Assembly (NCBI RefSeq): GCF_000186865.1
Contig: NW_008705561.1
Location: 311,711-375,710 of the forward strand
Direction of reading: 5' to 3'
Origin: Aureococcus anophagefferens
Lineage: Eukaryota > Sar > Pelagophyceae > Pelagomonadales > Pelagomonadaceae
Length of the DNA: 64,000 nt
Shown: in pieces, positions 1-9,077 of the stretch
Position numbering within the stretch: position 1 is the stretch's first letter
Layout: the number at the start of each line of letters is the position of its first letter
Translations under genes and position numbers: made by a program
The notes under the pieces: generated by a model
Told to the model about the DNA's origin: nothing
The model's database searches: none
What the model saw: the letters and a program-made list of their open reading frames with translations, nothing else

Positions 1-474
1 ACTCGCGGCGACGCTCAGGCGGCGCTGCCCCCGCGGGCGAAGCACGACGCCCGCCGCGCGAAGCCGGCGACGAAGCGGGACCTCGACCCGCGGCCGCCGC
101 CCGCGCTCGACCTCGGCGACGGGCGGCCCGTCGTCGTCGTCGCGGACCGCGCGCGCGACTCGCTCCGCCGCGCCGTCGCCGCCGTCGACGACCTCTACGC
201 GTCGGAGACGCAGCCGCGGGCCGACGAGCCCCGGAAGATCACGCCCGACAAGGAGAAGGAGGGGCCGCCGGCGGCGGACGCGCGGCGGCCCGCGGGCCGG
301 GGGGCGGAGCCCGCGGCGCCGCGGACGGCGGACGCGCGGCGGCCCGCGGGCCGGTCCCACTGGCCGCCGCCGCCGCCGTCGTCGCGGCCCAAGATCCCGA
401 AGCTGCCGCCGCGGCGCCGCACGCCCTGCACGGCGCCGCCCTCCGCGTGGAACAGCAACGTCCGGGTCAAATAA
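1..474 (+). CDS. 3' end of a P/A/R-rich protein (5' end outside window)
   Basis: Frame 1 is open from the first base to a TAA at 472-474 (157 codons), with strongly GC3-biased codons like the other genes here. The encoded tail is basic and proline/alanine rich, with no recognisable domain. A 27-bp unit is repeated in tandem-like fashion near 275-301 and 327-353, giving a duplicated ADARRPAGR peptide, and a short SRPKIPKLPP stretch follows. Only about 95 bp separate its stop from the next start codon on the same strand. The function is unknown. Confidence 0.5.
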   Translation, partial: TRGDAQAALPPRAKHDARRAKPATKRDLDPRPPPALDLGDGRPVVVVADRARDSLRRAVAAVDDLYASETQPRADEPRKITPDKEKEGPPAADARRPAGRGAEPAAPRTADARRPAGRSHWPPPPPSSRPKIPKLPPRRRTPCTAPPSAWNSNVRVK

Positions 475-569
475 TCGTTGTTGCCGTGCAGCGTGCAGCT
501 CTCCTAGCGCGGCGTCAACGGGCTGGGGCAGCCCGCGCCGCCCGTGGGCGGCCCCGCGCGCCGGGGACC

Positions 570-3143
570 ATGCGCGTGGGCATCGCGCGGAACCGCGAGG
601 ACCGCCTGAGCAAGCGGCGGCTCGTGGAGAACCAGAACTGGATCTCGGAGCAGGTCGCCAACGCCCAGGCGAAGAATGAGCAGCTCAAGGCCGACACGCA
701 GGCGCGCTTCGAGCGCGCCAGCGTCTGCCTCGAGGCGGCCTTCCGGGGCATGCGGGGCCGCTTCCGCGCGAAGCGCCAGCGGCGCGAGGTGCGCGCCGCG
801 CTCCTCGTCGAGCGCCACTCGCGCGGCCTGCTCGGCCGCCGCGTCGCGCAGCAGAAGCGGTGGCAGAAGGCGAGCGTCGTGAAATCCATGGCGGCGCTGC
901 TGCGCATGAAGGACCGGTCCCACGTGACGGCCGTGTCCGGCGGCTGGACGGAGATGGTCGACCCGGAGACGAACGCGCTCTGGTTCCTCAACACGGACAC
1001 GTGGCGGTCGACGTGGTGCCGGCCGTCGGAGATCGCGGCGAGCCTGAAGGCGCGGGACCAGATCTACGAGGCCCAGAAGCAGCACGAGAAGGACCAGCTG
1101 CTCTCCGTCGACGCCGCCGAGGAGGAGTGGCACCGCGCGTTCCACCTCGGCGAGGAGAACGACGTCGCGGCCGGGCTCCTCGGCGAGTCGGACGTCGACG
1201 CGCCTTTAGACCCCGACTCCGAGTCCGCGAAGCGGCGGCGGCTCGCGACGCTGACGGGCGCGTCGCGGGCCCACGGCGCCGCGCCCGGCGGCGGGTCCCT
1301 GCCCGGCGACCGGCCCGGGGACCGCATGGGCGCCATGCAGGGCCCGCCGCCGCCCGGCGGCGCGTCGTGGAACTCGCCCGTGGGCCGCGAGCTCGCGCGC
1401 AAGCTCGAGCGCGAGGAGCAGAAGAAGCGCCGGCTCAACCCGGAGAAGTACCTGAGCGTCGAGCCCGTCGGGGACAACCTCGACGAGTTCCTGAAGCACG
1501 TCTACCCGAAGCGGAACGGCGTGTCGCTCCGCGTCTTCCGCGGCGGCGGCCGCCACGAGGGCCACTGCGTCGACGGCTGCTTCGACGGCTTCGGCACCTG
1601 CACCTACGCCGACGGCGGGCGCTACGTCGGCGAGTGGGTGCGGAACATGCGCCACGGCGAGGGCATCTTCACGTCGGGCGACGGGAGGGAATACGTCGGC
1701 GAGTGGCGCGGCGGCAAGAGGCACGGCTGGGGCTGCGTCTTCCACCCCTGCGGCGAGCTCTACGAGGGCGAGTGGGACCAGGGCCTCATGCACGGCGTCG
1801 GCAAGCTCGCGAGCGCCAACGGCGACGCCTACGAGGGCACGTTCGTGCGGAACAAGCCCGAGGGCCTCGGCCGCTTCTCCAAGGCGAACGGCGACGCGTA
1901 CTTTGGCGAGGTGCGCGACGGCGTCGCGAGCGGGCGGGGCGTGTTGTCCTTCGCGACGGGCGAGATCTACCGCGGCGAGTTCCGCGACAATTTGAGGGAC
2001 GGGCGGGGCGTCTGTTTGTACCCGAACGGGAGCAAGTACGCGGGCGCGTGGCGCGAGGGCCACCACGAGGGCTACGGCGTCTACGTGAGCCCCGACGGCG
2101 AGCGCTACTGCGGCGCCTGGGTCAAGTCCGTCAAGGAGGGCCAGGGCCGCTACTTCTTCGCCAACGGCGACTTCTTCGACGGCACGTTCCGCGGCAACGT
2201 CGCGACGGGCCACGGCGTCTACTGGTACACGGCCTGGGGCAACGCCTACTCCGGGTCCTGGGTCGACGACAAGAAGAACGGCAAGGGGTCCTACGTCTTC
2301 GCCTCGGGCTCGCGCTACGACGGCTGGTGGAAGGACAACGACATCCACGGCAAGGGCATCTTCGTGTTCTCGGACGGCGCGACGTACAAGGGCGAGTTCG
2401 CGCGGAACATGAAGGAGGGCCGCGGCACCTACGCCTGGGCGTCGGGCAACGTCTACGTCGGCGACTTCCTGAAGGACAAGATGGACGGCGCCGGCGAGAT
2501 GACCTACCACACGACGAACCACCACTACGTCGGCCGCTGGCGCGACAACAAGAAGAACGGGCGCGGCCTCTTCACCTTCGCGGACGGCAACACCTACGAC
2601 GGCGACTTCCTCGACGACATCCAGCACGGCTACGGCAAGCTCGTCTACATGCCGACCACGATCCTCGAGGAGTCCTACGAGGGCGAGTGGCAGGACGGCC
2701 TCCGGCAGGGCCGCGGCGTCTACCGGTACCGCGAGCAGGACGCCATGAAGTCCTACGACGGCGACTGGCTGTCGAACCTGCGCCACGGCAAGGGCCAGCT
2801 CGAGTACCGCGACGGCGGCTACTACAAGGGCGACTGGGTCAACGAGCGCATGACGGGCCGCGGCCTCTACGTCTGGCCCGACGGGTCCCAGTACGAGGGC
2901 CAGTGGCAGGACAACATGCGCCACGGCGAGGGCACGGAGCTCTCCGCGTCGGGCACGGTCTACCGCGGGCGCTACTGGAAGAACATGCGCCACGGGCCGG
3001 GCGTCATGACCTACCTCAACGGCAACTCCTACGAGGGCATCTGGGACAACGACAAGATCCGCGGCCGCGGGCGCTACACGATCCTCACGGGCGAGAAGGG
3101 CGGCTCCGCGGACACGGTCAAGCTCCGCGTCTTCGGGTACTAA
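570..3143 (+). CDS. WW-like domain plus about 21 MORN repeats
   Basis: Predicted protein of 857 aa starting at the ATG at 570; the frame is open further upstream but has no ATG there. Residues 20-110 are charged and helical. Residues 126-152 match a WW domain (W126, aromatic pair at 138-139, W149-x-x-P152). From about residue 330 to the C-terminus there are about 21 tandem MORN repeats of the type YxGxW/F...G.G. MORN arrays bind membranes or scaffold proteins and are common in cytoskeletal and flagellar proteins, while WW domains bind proline motifs. The stop codon overlaps the stop of the convergent gene on the other strand. The domains are clear; the cellular role is inferred. Confidence 0.85.
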   Translation: MRVGIARNREDRLSKRRLVENQNWISEQVANAQAKNEQLKADTQARFERASVCLEAAFRGMRGRFRAKRQRREVRAALLVERHSRGLLGRRVAQQKRWQKASVVKSMAALLRMKDRSHVTAVSGGWTEMVDPETNALWFLNTDTWRSTWCRPSEIAASLKARDQIYEAQKQHEKDQLLSVDAAEEEWHRAFHLGEENDVAAGLLGESDVDAPLDPDSESAKRRRLATLTGASRAHGAAPGGGSLPGDRPGDRMGAMQGPPPPGGASWNSPVGRELARKLEREEQKKRRLNPEKYLSVEPVGDNLDEFLKHVYPKRNGVSLRVFRGGGRHEGHCVDGCFDGFGTCTYADGGRYVGEWVRNMRHGEGIFTSGDGREYVGEWRGGKRHGWGCVFHPCGELYEGEWDQGLMHGVGKLASANGDAYEGTFVRNKPEGLGRFSKANGDAYFGEVRDGVASGRGVLSFATGEIYRGEFRDNLRDGRGVCLYPNGSKYAGAWREGHHEGYGVYVSPDGERYCGAWVKSVKEGQGRYFFANGDFFDGTFRGNVATGHGVYWYTAWGNAYSGSWVDDKKNGKGSYVFASGSRYDGWWKDNDIHGKGIFVFSDGATYKGEFARNMKEGRGTYAWASGNVYVGDFLKDKMDGAGEMTYHTTNHHYVGRWRDNKKNGRGLFTFADGNTYDGDFLDDIQHGYGKLVYMPTTILEESYEGEWQDGLRQGRGVYRYREQDAMKSYDGDWLSNLRHGKGQLEYRDGGYYKGDWVNERMTGRGLYVWPDGSQYEGQWQDNMRHGEGTELSASGTVYRGRYWKNMRHGPGVMTYLNGNSYEGIWDNDKIRGRGRYTILTGEKGGSADTVKLRVFGY

Positions 3144-4561
3144 CGGCGCGTTTTTAGTGTTTGCAGCAGGGTGAAGGTCGCGTCGACGCCGGGCGCGCCC
3201 GGCGGCCCCTCCGGCTGCGCGGACGTCGAGAGCGCCACCGGCGTCGCGCCGTCTTCGCCGAAGACGAGGTGGGGCCGCTCGCGGCGCGCGAAGGCGCGCG
3301 ACGCGCCGTCCGTGAAGTTGACGACGTTGTCGTAGGCGACGCCCGTGACGCGCCAGTCGAGCGGTGTGGACCAGTCGCGGTCGGGCGGCGCGAACGCCCA
3401 GGCGTGCGCGCCGTAGAACGGCCGGAAGACGTGCGCGAGCGCGTGGTAGATCGAGCCGTTCCGCGCGTCGCGCCAGATGGTCGGGTCCTCGACGCCGACG
3501 TCCCACTGGGGCCCCTCGGGCGACCCGCCGACCGCGCGCCACGTCGCGGCGTCGTCGTAGTTCGCCGCGCGCCAGGTCATGCCGCCGCGGATGAGCGCCA
3601 GCGCGGCGCCGTCGCCGTCGATCGTCAGGGCCGTGTTCCAGTCCCAGGCGGCGGTCAGCGCCGCGATCTCGCCGACGTCGGTCCAGGGCCCGTCGGGGCC
3701 CGCCGCGACCGCCAGCATCTGCCTGAACTCGTGGCGCAGCGCCCGCGGCGTCCCGCGCTGGTAGGGGCAGGCGCCGCCGACGGGCGGCGTCGCGCCGTTG
3801 GCGCAGCCGCCGCAGAAGCTCGCGTTCCGGCTCGGCGTCGACGCGCCGTCGAGGGGGAACGACGAGTAGGCCATGACGAACGAGCCGTCGGGCCCCCGGA
3901 CGACGTCCGGCTCGTGGGCGAAGGCGTCCCTCACGACCTCGCGCCGTTCGTAGGGGCCCGCCGCCGCCTCGGCGACGACGTGGACGATCCGGCTGTTCGT
4001 CTCCCACGCGTTGATGCCGCACTGTCCGGCGATCTCCGAGGCCCAGCCGTGGAAGCGGCCGCCGGCGTGGAGCACGGGCATGCCCCAGCTCGACGCGTCC
4101 GACGCGCGGTAGCCGAGCGCGGCGCCGTCGACGTCGCCGAGGTCCAGCCGCTCGCAGTACGGACCCGTCCACCCGGCGTCGCAGGAGCACGCGCCGTCGC
4201 GGCCGCAGTCGCCGTTGTGCGCGCAGTCGTCGCGCGAGTCGCAGGGCCAGAGCAGGCGGCTCGAGGCCGCGCCGTCGGCGGGCGCCGGGAACCACTCCGC
4301 GTCCGCGACGCAGGCGCAGGCGCCGACAGACGCGAGTTCCTCGACGTAGCCCGTCATCTCCCCGTCCACGCTGCTCTCCAACGTGTCCGCGCGCCAGCAG
4401 GCGGCGCGGCAGCGCTCCGCCGGCGCCGTCGCATTGCGCCAGGCCGCAGCAGCTTCAGAGCAGTGCGCGATGGACGCGGCGCTGCCGACGTAGCGCAGGC
4501 CGGAAGCCCGCGGGATGGAGCAGGCGTTGACGTTGTTGTGGAGCTCCCAGGGGACGACCAT
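3140..4561 (-). CDS. EGF-like plus five-bladed beta-propeller (GH43-like) protein
   Basis: Predicted protein of 473 aa, one exon. The N-terminal 100 residues are cysteine rich. An EGF-like module spans C107-C136 and ends in WTGPYC. The remaining ~330 residues resemble the five-bladed propeller of GH43/GH32-type glycoside hydrolases, with repeated acidic-W signatures such as EDPTIWRD, plus phrases like HEPDVVRGPDGSFVMAYS. This suggests an extracellular or cell-surface carbohydrate-active protein. No signal peptide is visible at this ATG, so a 5' exon may be missing. The TAG stop shares bases with the TAA of the convergent MORN gene. Confidence 0.7.
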   Translation of the reverse strand: MVVPWELHNNVNACSIPRASGLRYVGSAASIAHCSEAAAAWRNATAPAERCRAACWRADTLESSVDGEMTGYVEELASVGACACVADAEWFPAPADGAASSRLLWPCDSRDDCAHNGDCGRDGACSCDAGWTGPYCERLDLGDVDGAALGYRASDASSWGMPVLHAGGRFHGWASEIAGQCGINAWETNSRIVHVVAEAAAGPYERREVVRDAFAHEPDVVRGPDGSFVMAYSSFPLDGASTPSRNASFCGGCANGATPPVGGACPYQRGTPRALRHEFRQMLAVAAGPDGPWTDVGEIAALTAAWDWNTALTIDGDGAALALIRGGMTWRAANYDDAATWRAVGGSPEGPQWDVGVEDPTIWRDARNGSIYHALAHVFRPFYGAHAWAFAPPDRDWSTPLDWRVTGVAYDNVVNFTDGASRAFARRERPHLVFGEDGATPVALSTSAQPEGPPGAPGVDATFTLLQTLKTRR

Positions 4562-4738
4562 GCTTCGGGCTGCAAGCGCATTCTTCAGGGTAAAATTTTA
4601 ACGTTGCTCCTCAACTTGGCGACGACGCGCTCTCGACGCCCTCACGCGCGCGCCGCCGCCTGCCATCGCGCCGTCGCGCCCCCCCCTCGCGACCGAGACC
4701 GCCGCGAAACGCATCAGGCGCCGCAATCGATCGAAGCC

Positions 4739-5629
4739 ATGGCCGCTTTGACGTCCGCCGCGGCGACGCCGCCCCCGCCGAAGCGGAAGCGCAAGGAGCC
4801 GCCCGCGGGCTACGTCTGCAAGCTCTGCAGCGAGCCGGGCCACTGGGTCTACGAGTGCGGCCTCTGCGAGAAGAAGCCCAAGGCCCCCAAGCCCGCGCCC
4901 GCGAGCGACGCCGCCGAGGCGCCGAAGCCCGCGGCGAAGCCGAACCCGTGCGTGTCGACCGAGGAGGCGCGCATCAAGTGCCACTGCGGCCTCCGCGCGA
5001 TGAAGCGCCGCTTCTTCTCCGGCGACGCGCCGGAGCAGCGCTGGATCTGCGGCCGCATGAAGAAGCACAAGATCAAGCGCGGGGACACGGGCATGAAGCG
5101 GTGCAAGTTCTCGCGGCCCGTCGCCGACGGCGACGACGCGGGCGCGCCCGGCGAGCCCGGCGACGCGCCGAAGAAGCGCGTCAACTCGCGCTACATCCAG
5201 CGCGACAAGAAGCGCAAGCTCAAGTGCAAGCTCTTCGTCAGCGGGCTGCCCTTTAGCGCGAACCCGGCGGAGGTCCTCGCGGACTTCTTCGCGGACCAGG
5301 GCGCCGCGGCGCCGGTCAAGGTCGCGACGCTCAAGAAGGGCGGCCGCAAGACGGGCCAGGCCTACGCGACCTTCGAGACCGTCGCCGCCGCCGACGCCGC
5401 GCTCGCGCTCTCGGGCACGAAGTGCGCCGGCGCCGGCGGCCGGTGGCTCGACTTCAAGAGGGTCGAGGAAAAGACGGACAAGCCCGCCGCCAAAGCGGCC
5501 GCGGGCGGCGATGCTGGCGGCGACGACGGCAGCAGCAGCTCCGACGATAGCTCCGACGACGAGGAGGCGGACGCGCCGCGGGACGACGCCTCGGACGGCG
5601 AGAGCGACGATGGGAGCGATAGCGACTAA
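4739..5629 (+). CDS. Zinc-knuckle / GRF-like zinc finger / RRM protein
   Basis: Predicted 296 aa. A CCHC zinc knuckle lies at C27-C30-H35-C40. A second zinc-binding segment with a CHCG...WICG...RCKFSR pattern resembles a GRF finger. An RRM-type fold begins at the LFVSGLPFSANPAEV motif (about residue 165). The tail is acidic and serine rich (SSSSDDSSDDEEAD). Both modules bind nucleic acid, so a role in RNA processing is likely. The start is the first ATG of the frame and is divergent from the EGF/propeller gene, 177 bp away. Confidence 0.75.
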   Translation: MAALTSAAATPPPPKRKRKEPPAGYVCKLCSEPGHWVYECGLCEKKPKAPKPAPASDAAEAPKPAAKPNPCVSTEEARIKCHCGLRAMKRRFFSGDAPEQRWICGRMKKHKIKRGDTGMKRCKFSRPVADGDDAGAPGEPGDAPKKRVNSRYIQRDKKRKLKCKLFVSGLPFSANPAEVLADFFADQGAAAPVKVATLKKGGRKTGQAYATFETVAAADAALALSGTKCAGAGGRWLDFKRVEEKTDKPAAKAAAGGDAGGDDGSSSSDDSSDDEEADAPRDDASDGESDDGSDSD

Positions 5630-5754
5630 CCTACGCAGCGTGGGTATTTCAGCAGGGACGCCCCGACTCTCGAGGAGTCCCCGGGCCTCCGACAGTCGGA
5701 GTCACGTACGCCGTCTCCGACGACGACGACGCGGCGCCGGCGGCGACGCCGCAT

Positions 5755-5778
5755 ATCGATATCGAAGTCGATATCGAT
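5755..5778. repeat. 24-bp near-perfect palindrome in a convergent intergenic region
   Basis: Two 11-bp arms (ATCGATATCGA and its reverse complement) are separated by AG. It lies in the 302-bp space between two convergent genes, which also holds two smaller hairpins: 7-bp arms in CTCCGAC-A-GTCGGAG, and GACTC...GAGTC. These could be 3'-end processing or termination signals, or a recombination-prone palindrome. Nothing else was recognised in 5630-5931. Confidence 0.55.
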
Positions 5779-5931
5779 CGCGACCGCCCCGGAAAGCGAC
5801 GATCGGGTCTTCCTCCCACCCCCGATGTAACTTCTGTCATCATCATTATGCACACAACCGCTCGGCTCGCATCGACGCGCCGGTGTCGACGCGGCGGGGC
5901 GTGGGCCGGGACGCCAGCTTGGTCGCGTCGC

Positions 5932-6509
5932 CTACCAGTTGAGGAAGCCGGGCTTCTTGGCCTTGGCCTCGGCGGCCGTGCGGCCCTTGGCGGCGTCGAA
6001 CTGCTCCTTGGTCTCGAACTTGTTCTTGGCGTAGGTGTGGCCCGAGCGCTTGACGTTGTCGCCGTCGAGGACCTGCGCCGCCTCCATCTGCTGGAGCCAC
6101 TTGTCGATGCCGAGGGTCGCCTTGCCCTTGGGGAAGCGCTGCTTGTTCTGCCCCTTGGCGGCCGACTCCTTGGCGAGCTGGGCTTTCTGCGAGGGGGGAA
6201 GATTGAGGCCGTTGGCTCCGTTTCCGCGCGGAAGCGGGCGTCGGGGGAAAAATCCAGATCGGCGCCCCCGGCGACCCCCGACTTCTCGGACGCCGCGGGC
6301 GCACGTACTGCGCCTCCGTGAGGCCGTTGGGCACGTAGCTGCGCGGGACGGGGGGGGCGCCGCGTCAGCGCGGAAGGAGAGCGTCAGAGAGAAGCGGTAG
6401 GTTCTCACCCGTTCACGACGACCGTGGAGCGCACGCCGAGGGCGGCGCCCGACTGCTGGGGCGCGAAGGCCGCGGCGGAACCGGCGAGGAGGGCGAAAGC
6501 GAGCTTCAT
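5932..6509 (-). CDS. Small plastid-targeted lysine-rich protein, three exons
   Basis: The exons on the minus strand are 6409-6509, 6305-6338 and 5932-6186 (129 aa). Exon 1 encodes a signal peptide, MKLAFALLAGSAAAFAP, ending in the AAFAP motif typical of plastid bipartite targeting in algae with secondary plastids. The donors are GTGAGA and GTGCGC and both acceptors are CGCAG; joining gives NGYVPNGLTEAQYKAQLAKES in one frame. The mature part is short, charged and glutamine/lysine rich, with a conserved-looking GHTYAKNKFETKEQFDAA segment. It resembles small plastid proteins of diatoms, but no specific name is justified. Confidence 0.65.
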
Positions 6510-6651
6510 CGTTTGTAGGGGCTTCGAGATGGACGAGACCGGAGGAGGCTTGCAGCTATTGCGCGTGCGATCTCGCGCCAGCTATGACGACGATTCGCTA
6601 CAGTGCCCCGACGGTGCAGACCTCACCTCGTCCCGTTGCAAGCTGCCCGCG

Positions 6652-8125
6652 ATGTCGCGGCGCGTCGTGCTCGCGGCGCTGCTCGCCGTCGCCGGCGCGT
6701 CGAACGACTACGCGACGCCGGAGTCGCACCCGCACCTCGAGGACATGGTGAGCCGCGTCTTCGCCGTCGACGGCGCGACGGCGGCCAACGAGGCGGCCAT
6801 GGACGACTACTTTTCGTCGCGGAGCGGCCCGCGCGCGGGCATCGTCTTCCTGCTCAAGGACCTGCGCTTCAACGGCAAGCCCTACAAGCAGAACGCCAAG
6901 TGGGGCGCCTGCACCTACATCGACCAGGCCATCCGGTCCGTGGGCAGCCTCCTCCAGAAGGGCAGCCTCCTCGCCAAGTACCCGAAGCGCGGCCGCGGCG
7001 CGGGGAGCGGGCGCGCGGCGCGCCCGGGGACGAACCCATCGCGCAGGTACCCGATCCTGCTCTACCACGCGGACTGGACGTCCGACGACCGGGCCATCCT
7101 CGAGCGGGCCGCGGGCCTCAACGGCCGCGGGACGCGCGCGGACCCCGCCGTAAAAGCGTGGTGGCAGCGCGTCGTCTTCGGGCCGTCGGCGCTGCCGCCC
7201 TACCTCTACGACGTGAACCGCACCGTCGCCGGCTGGCGCGAGCTCCACGTCCAGGGCGACCTGAACCAGGCCACGAAGGCGAACATCCACGGCTTCGGCT
7301 ACATGCTCATGTGCCGCTTCTACGCCGGCGCGGAGGCCCGGCGTCCGCGGCGGTTTCCCTTTTCCGACGGCGCGCGTAGGCCTCATCCACCACGCGCCGC
7401 TCACGCGCAAGCTCGACTTCTACCTGCGCATCGACGGCGACTCGCGCCTCTCCGCCGTGCAGCTCGACCCCTTCGAGCACATGGCGACGCGGGGCTTCAA
7501 GTACGCGAACTACGGCGGCAACTACAAGGAGATCATCGGCGGGCCCGCGGCCCTCCCCGCGAAGATCGCCGCGCTCCACCCCGGCGAGACGTTCGCGACG
7601 CGGGCCTGGAGCGGCCGCGACGCCTGCCCCGGCCAGGGCGTCGCCTGCCCGCTCACGCAGAAGGGCGGCGGCCCGGGGCCCAAGGGCAAGCCCGCGGCGG
7701 GCGGCTGCTCCATGCACTGCCCGCTCCACGTGCCCGATGACCCGTCGCAGATCAAGCTGCCCGTGCCCCTCTGCAAGGGCAAGGCCGGCGGCGCGCCGCG
7801 CTGCCCGGCCTTCTACAACAACTTCGAGATCGTCGACATGCGCGCGTTCCGCACGCCGCTCCAGTGGGAGTTCTTCCTCCTCGCGGAGCGGTCCCACGCG
7901 TTCCTCTGCGAGGCGTTCCCCCAGCGGTCCCGCGCGGGCAAGTGCGGCGGCGGCGGCATGGGCGACGCCATCTTCCGCACGCTCCAGGTCAACACGTTCA
8001 TCGCGCCCAAGGACGTCGCGCCCATGCGGCCCCACGTCTCCTACCACCACCCGGCGCCCATCGCCAAGTTCTGCGGGCCCGGCGGCACGACGGACGGCGG
8101 GCCGCCCGTCCAGCGGATCCAGTAG
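6652..8125 (+). CDS. GT15-like alpha-1,2-mannosyltransferase (KRE2/MNT1 type)
   Basis: The signal peptide MSRRVVLAALLAVAGASN is followed by a luminal domain. Family-like segments are MLMCRFYAG, the LDFYLRIDGDSRL acceptor region and FKYANYGGNYKE, then a cysteine-bearing C-terminal half. Frames change at about 7328-7379. The best join is a 52-nt GC-AG intron (exon 1 to 7327, exon 2 from 7380), giving RFYAGLIHHAPL, which matches the family. A 37-nt GT-AG alternative (7343-7379) would add five residues. GT15 enzymes extend O- and N-linked mannans in the Golgi. About 475 aa. Confidence 0.75.
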
Positions 8126-8189
8126 GGTGTCCTGGTAAGCTGGACCCTCCTGTGTGCTATTCGGCGCTGCGGTACCTGTACCGGATCCG

Positions 8190-8439
8190 CATATAGAAAA
8201 TAGTCAAGCTATGAAAACCAGAGTAGCGATCTTTTGTCCGAGACGCACCATTTTCTTCAAAATTGCGATGAAGGGCACCTGGCGGCGTCCCGAGGCCACC
8301 CATTCACAAAAATACTTCCAGGTACCGCAGCGTGTGGCGTCGGACAAAGAATACGTGTTATCTTCTGTCCTCGACCAATGAAATCGCTGGAATATGCGAC
8401 TGACTTTAATTTTTCCATAATATAACTATTTTCTATATG
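8190..8439. mobile_element. MITE-like AT-rich element with 15-bp terminal inverted repeats
   Basis: The 15-mer CATATAGAAAATAGT at 8190-8204 recurs as its perfect reverse complement at 8425-8439. The 250-bp interior is far more AT-rich than the surrounding genes and has no credible ORF. The hexamer GATCCG abuts the left end (8184-8189) and reappears 7 bp beyond the right end (8447-8452), a possible imperfect target duplication. It fills most of the 8126-8549 gap between the GT15 gene and the TPR gene. Confidence 0.55.
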
Positions 8440-8549
8440 GGATATCGATCCGGAGGATGCTCACCTTGAAGGCCTCCTTGAAGGGCAACCATTTTTTCAT
8501 TGACTTTTGGGGGCAGCTTATAGAGGGCCTCTCCTCGGGGATCCAAACG

Positions 8550-9065
8550 ATGAACTGGTTCCGCAGGCCCGACGAGAAGGAGCTGGGCAACGCGTCGTTC
8601 AAGGAGAAGAAGCTCGACGACGCGATCATGCACTACACCTACGGCCTCGAGCAGTGCCAGGGCACGAGCCAGACCGCGGAGCGCGCGCGGCTGCTGGCGA
8701 ACCGGTCCGCGGCCCTCGTCGGCGTCGAGCTCTACCGCGAGGCCTTGCTCGACGCCGAGGAGGCGGCGCGCCTCGCGCCGGAGTGGCCCAAGGGCTGGGC
8801 GCGCAAGGGCAAGGCCCTCGCGTGCCTCCAGAAGCACAAGCTCGCGGCGGCCGCGTACGCGCGGGGCCTCGAGGCGGCGCTCAAGGCGCTCGAGGCGGCG
8901 GAGACGAGCCACGGCAAGGAGCTCGAGGCCATGAAGCGCCAGGCCGAGAGCTCGTCGGACATGTACCTGAAGCTCCTCGGCGAGCACGAGACGCTCAGGG
9001 CGCAGCTCGAGGACTACGAGCTCATGTTCGCGGGCGCCGACGCCGTCAAGGCCAAGGTCGGGTAA
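8550..9065 (+). CDS. TPR co-chaperone-like protein
   Basis: Predicted 171 aa from the ATG at 8550 (MNWFRRPDEKELGNASF). An in-frame ATG at 8457 would add 31 residues drawn from AT-rich sequence that looks non-coding. Three helix-pair TPR motifs span about residues 10-115, with typical spacing (ELGNASFKEKKLDDAIMHY; ANRSAALVGVELYREAL; AEWPKGWARKGKALACL-like). A glutamate-rich coiled coil follows. Such TPR clamps often bind the Hsp90/Hsp70 C-terminus; the partner is not identifiable here. Confidence 0.75.
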   Translation: MNWFRRPDEKELGNASFKEKKLDDAIMHYTYGLEQCQGTSQTAERARLLANRSAALVGVELYREALLDAEEAARLAPEWPKGWARKGKALACLQKHKLAAAAYARGLEAALKALEAAETSHGKELEAMKRQAESSSDMYLKLLGEHETLRAQLEDYELMFAGADAVKAKVG

Positions 9066-9077
9066 GAAAAACACGTG

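Noticed and set aside
1206..4295. 1029-codon minus-strand open frame over the MORN gene
   Set aside because: It is low in complexity (R, A, V) and is the complement of the MORN repeat array.
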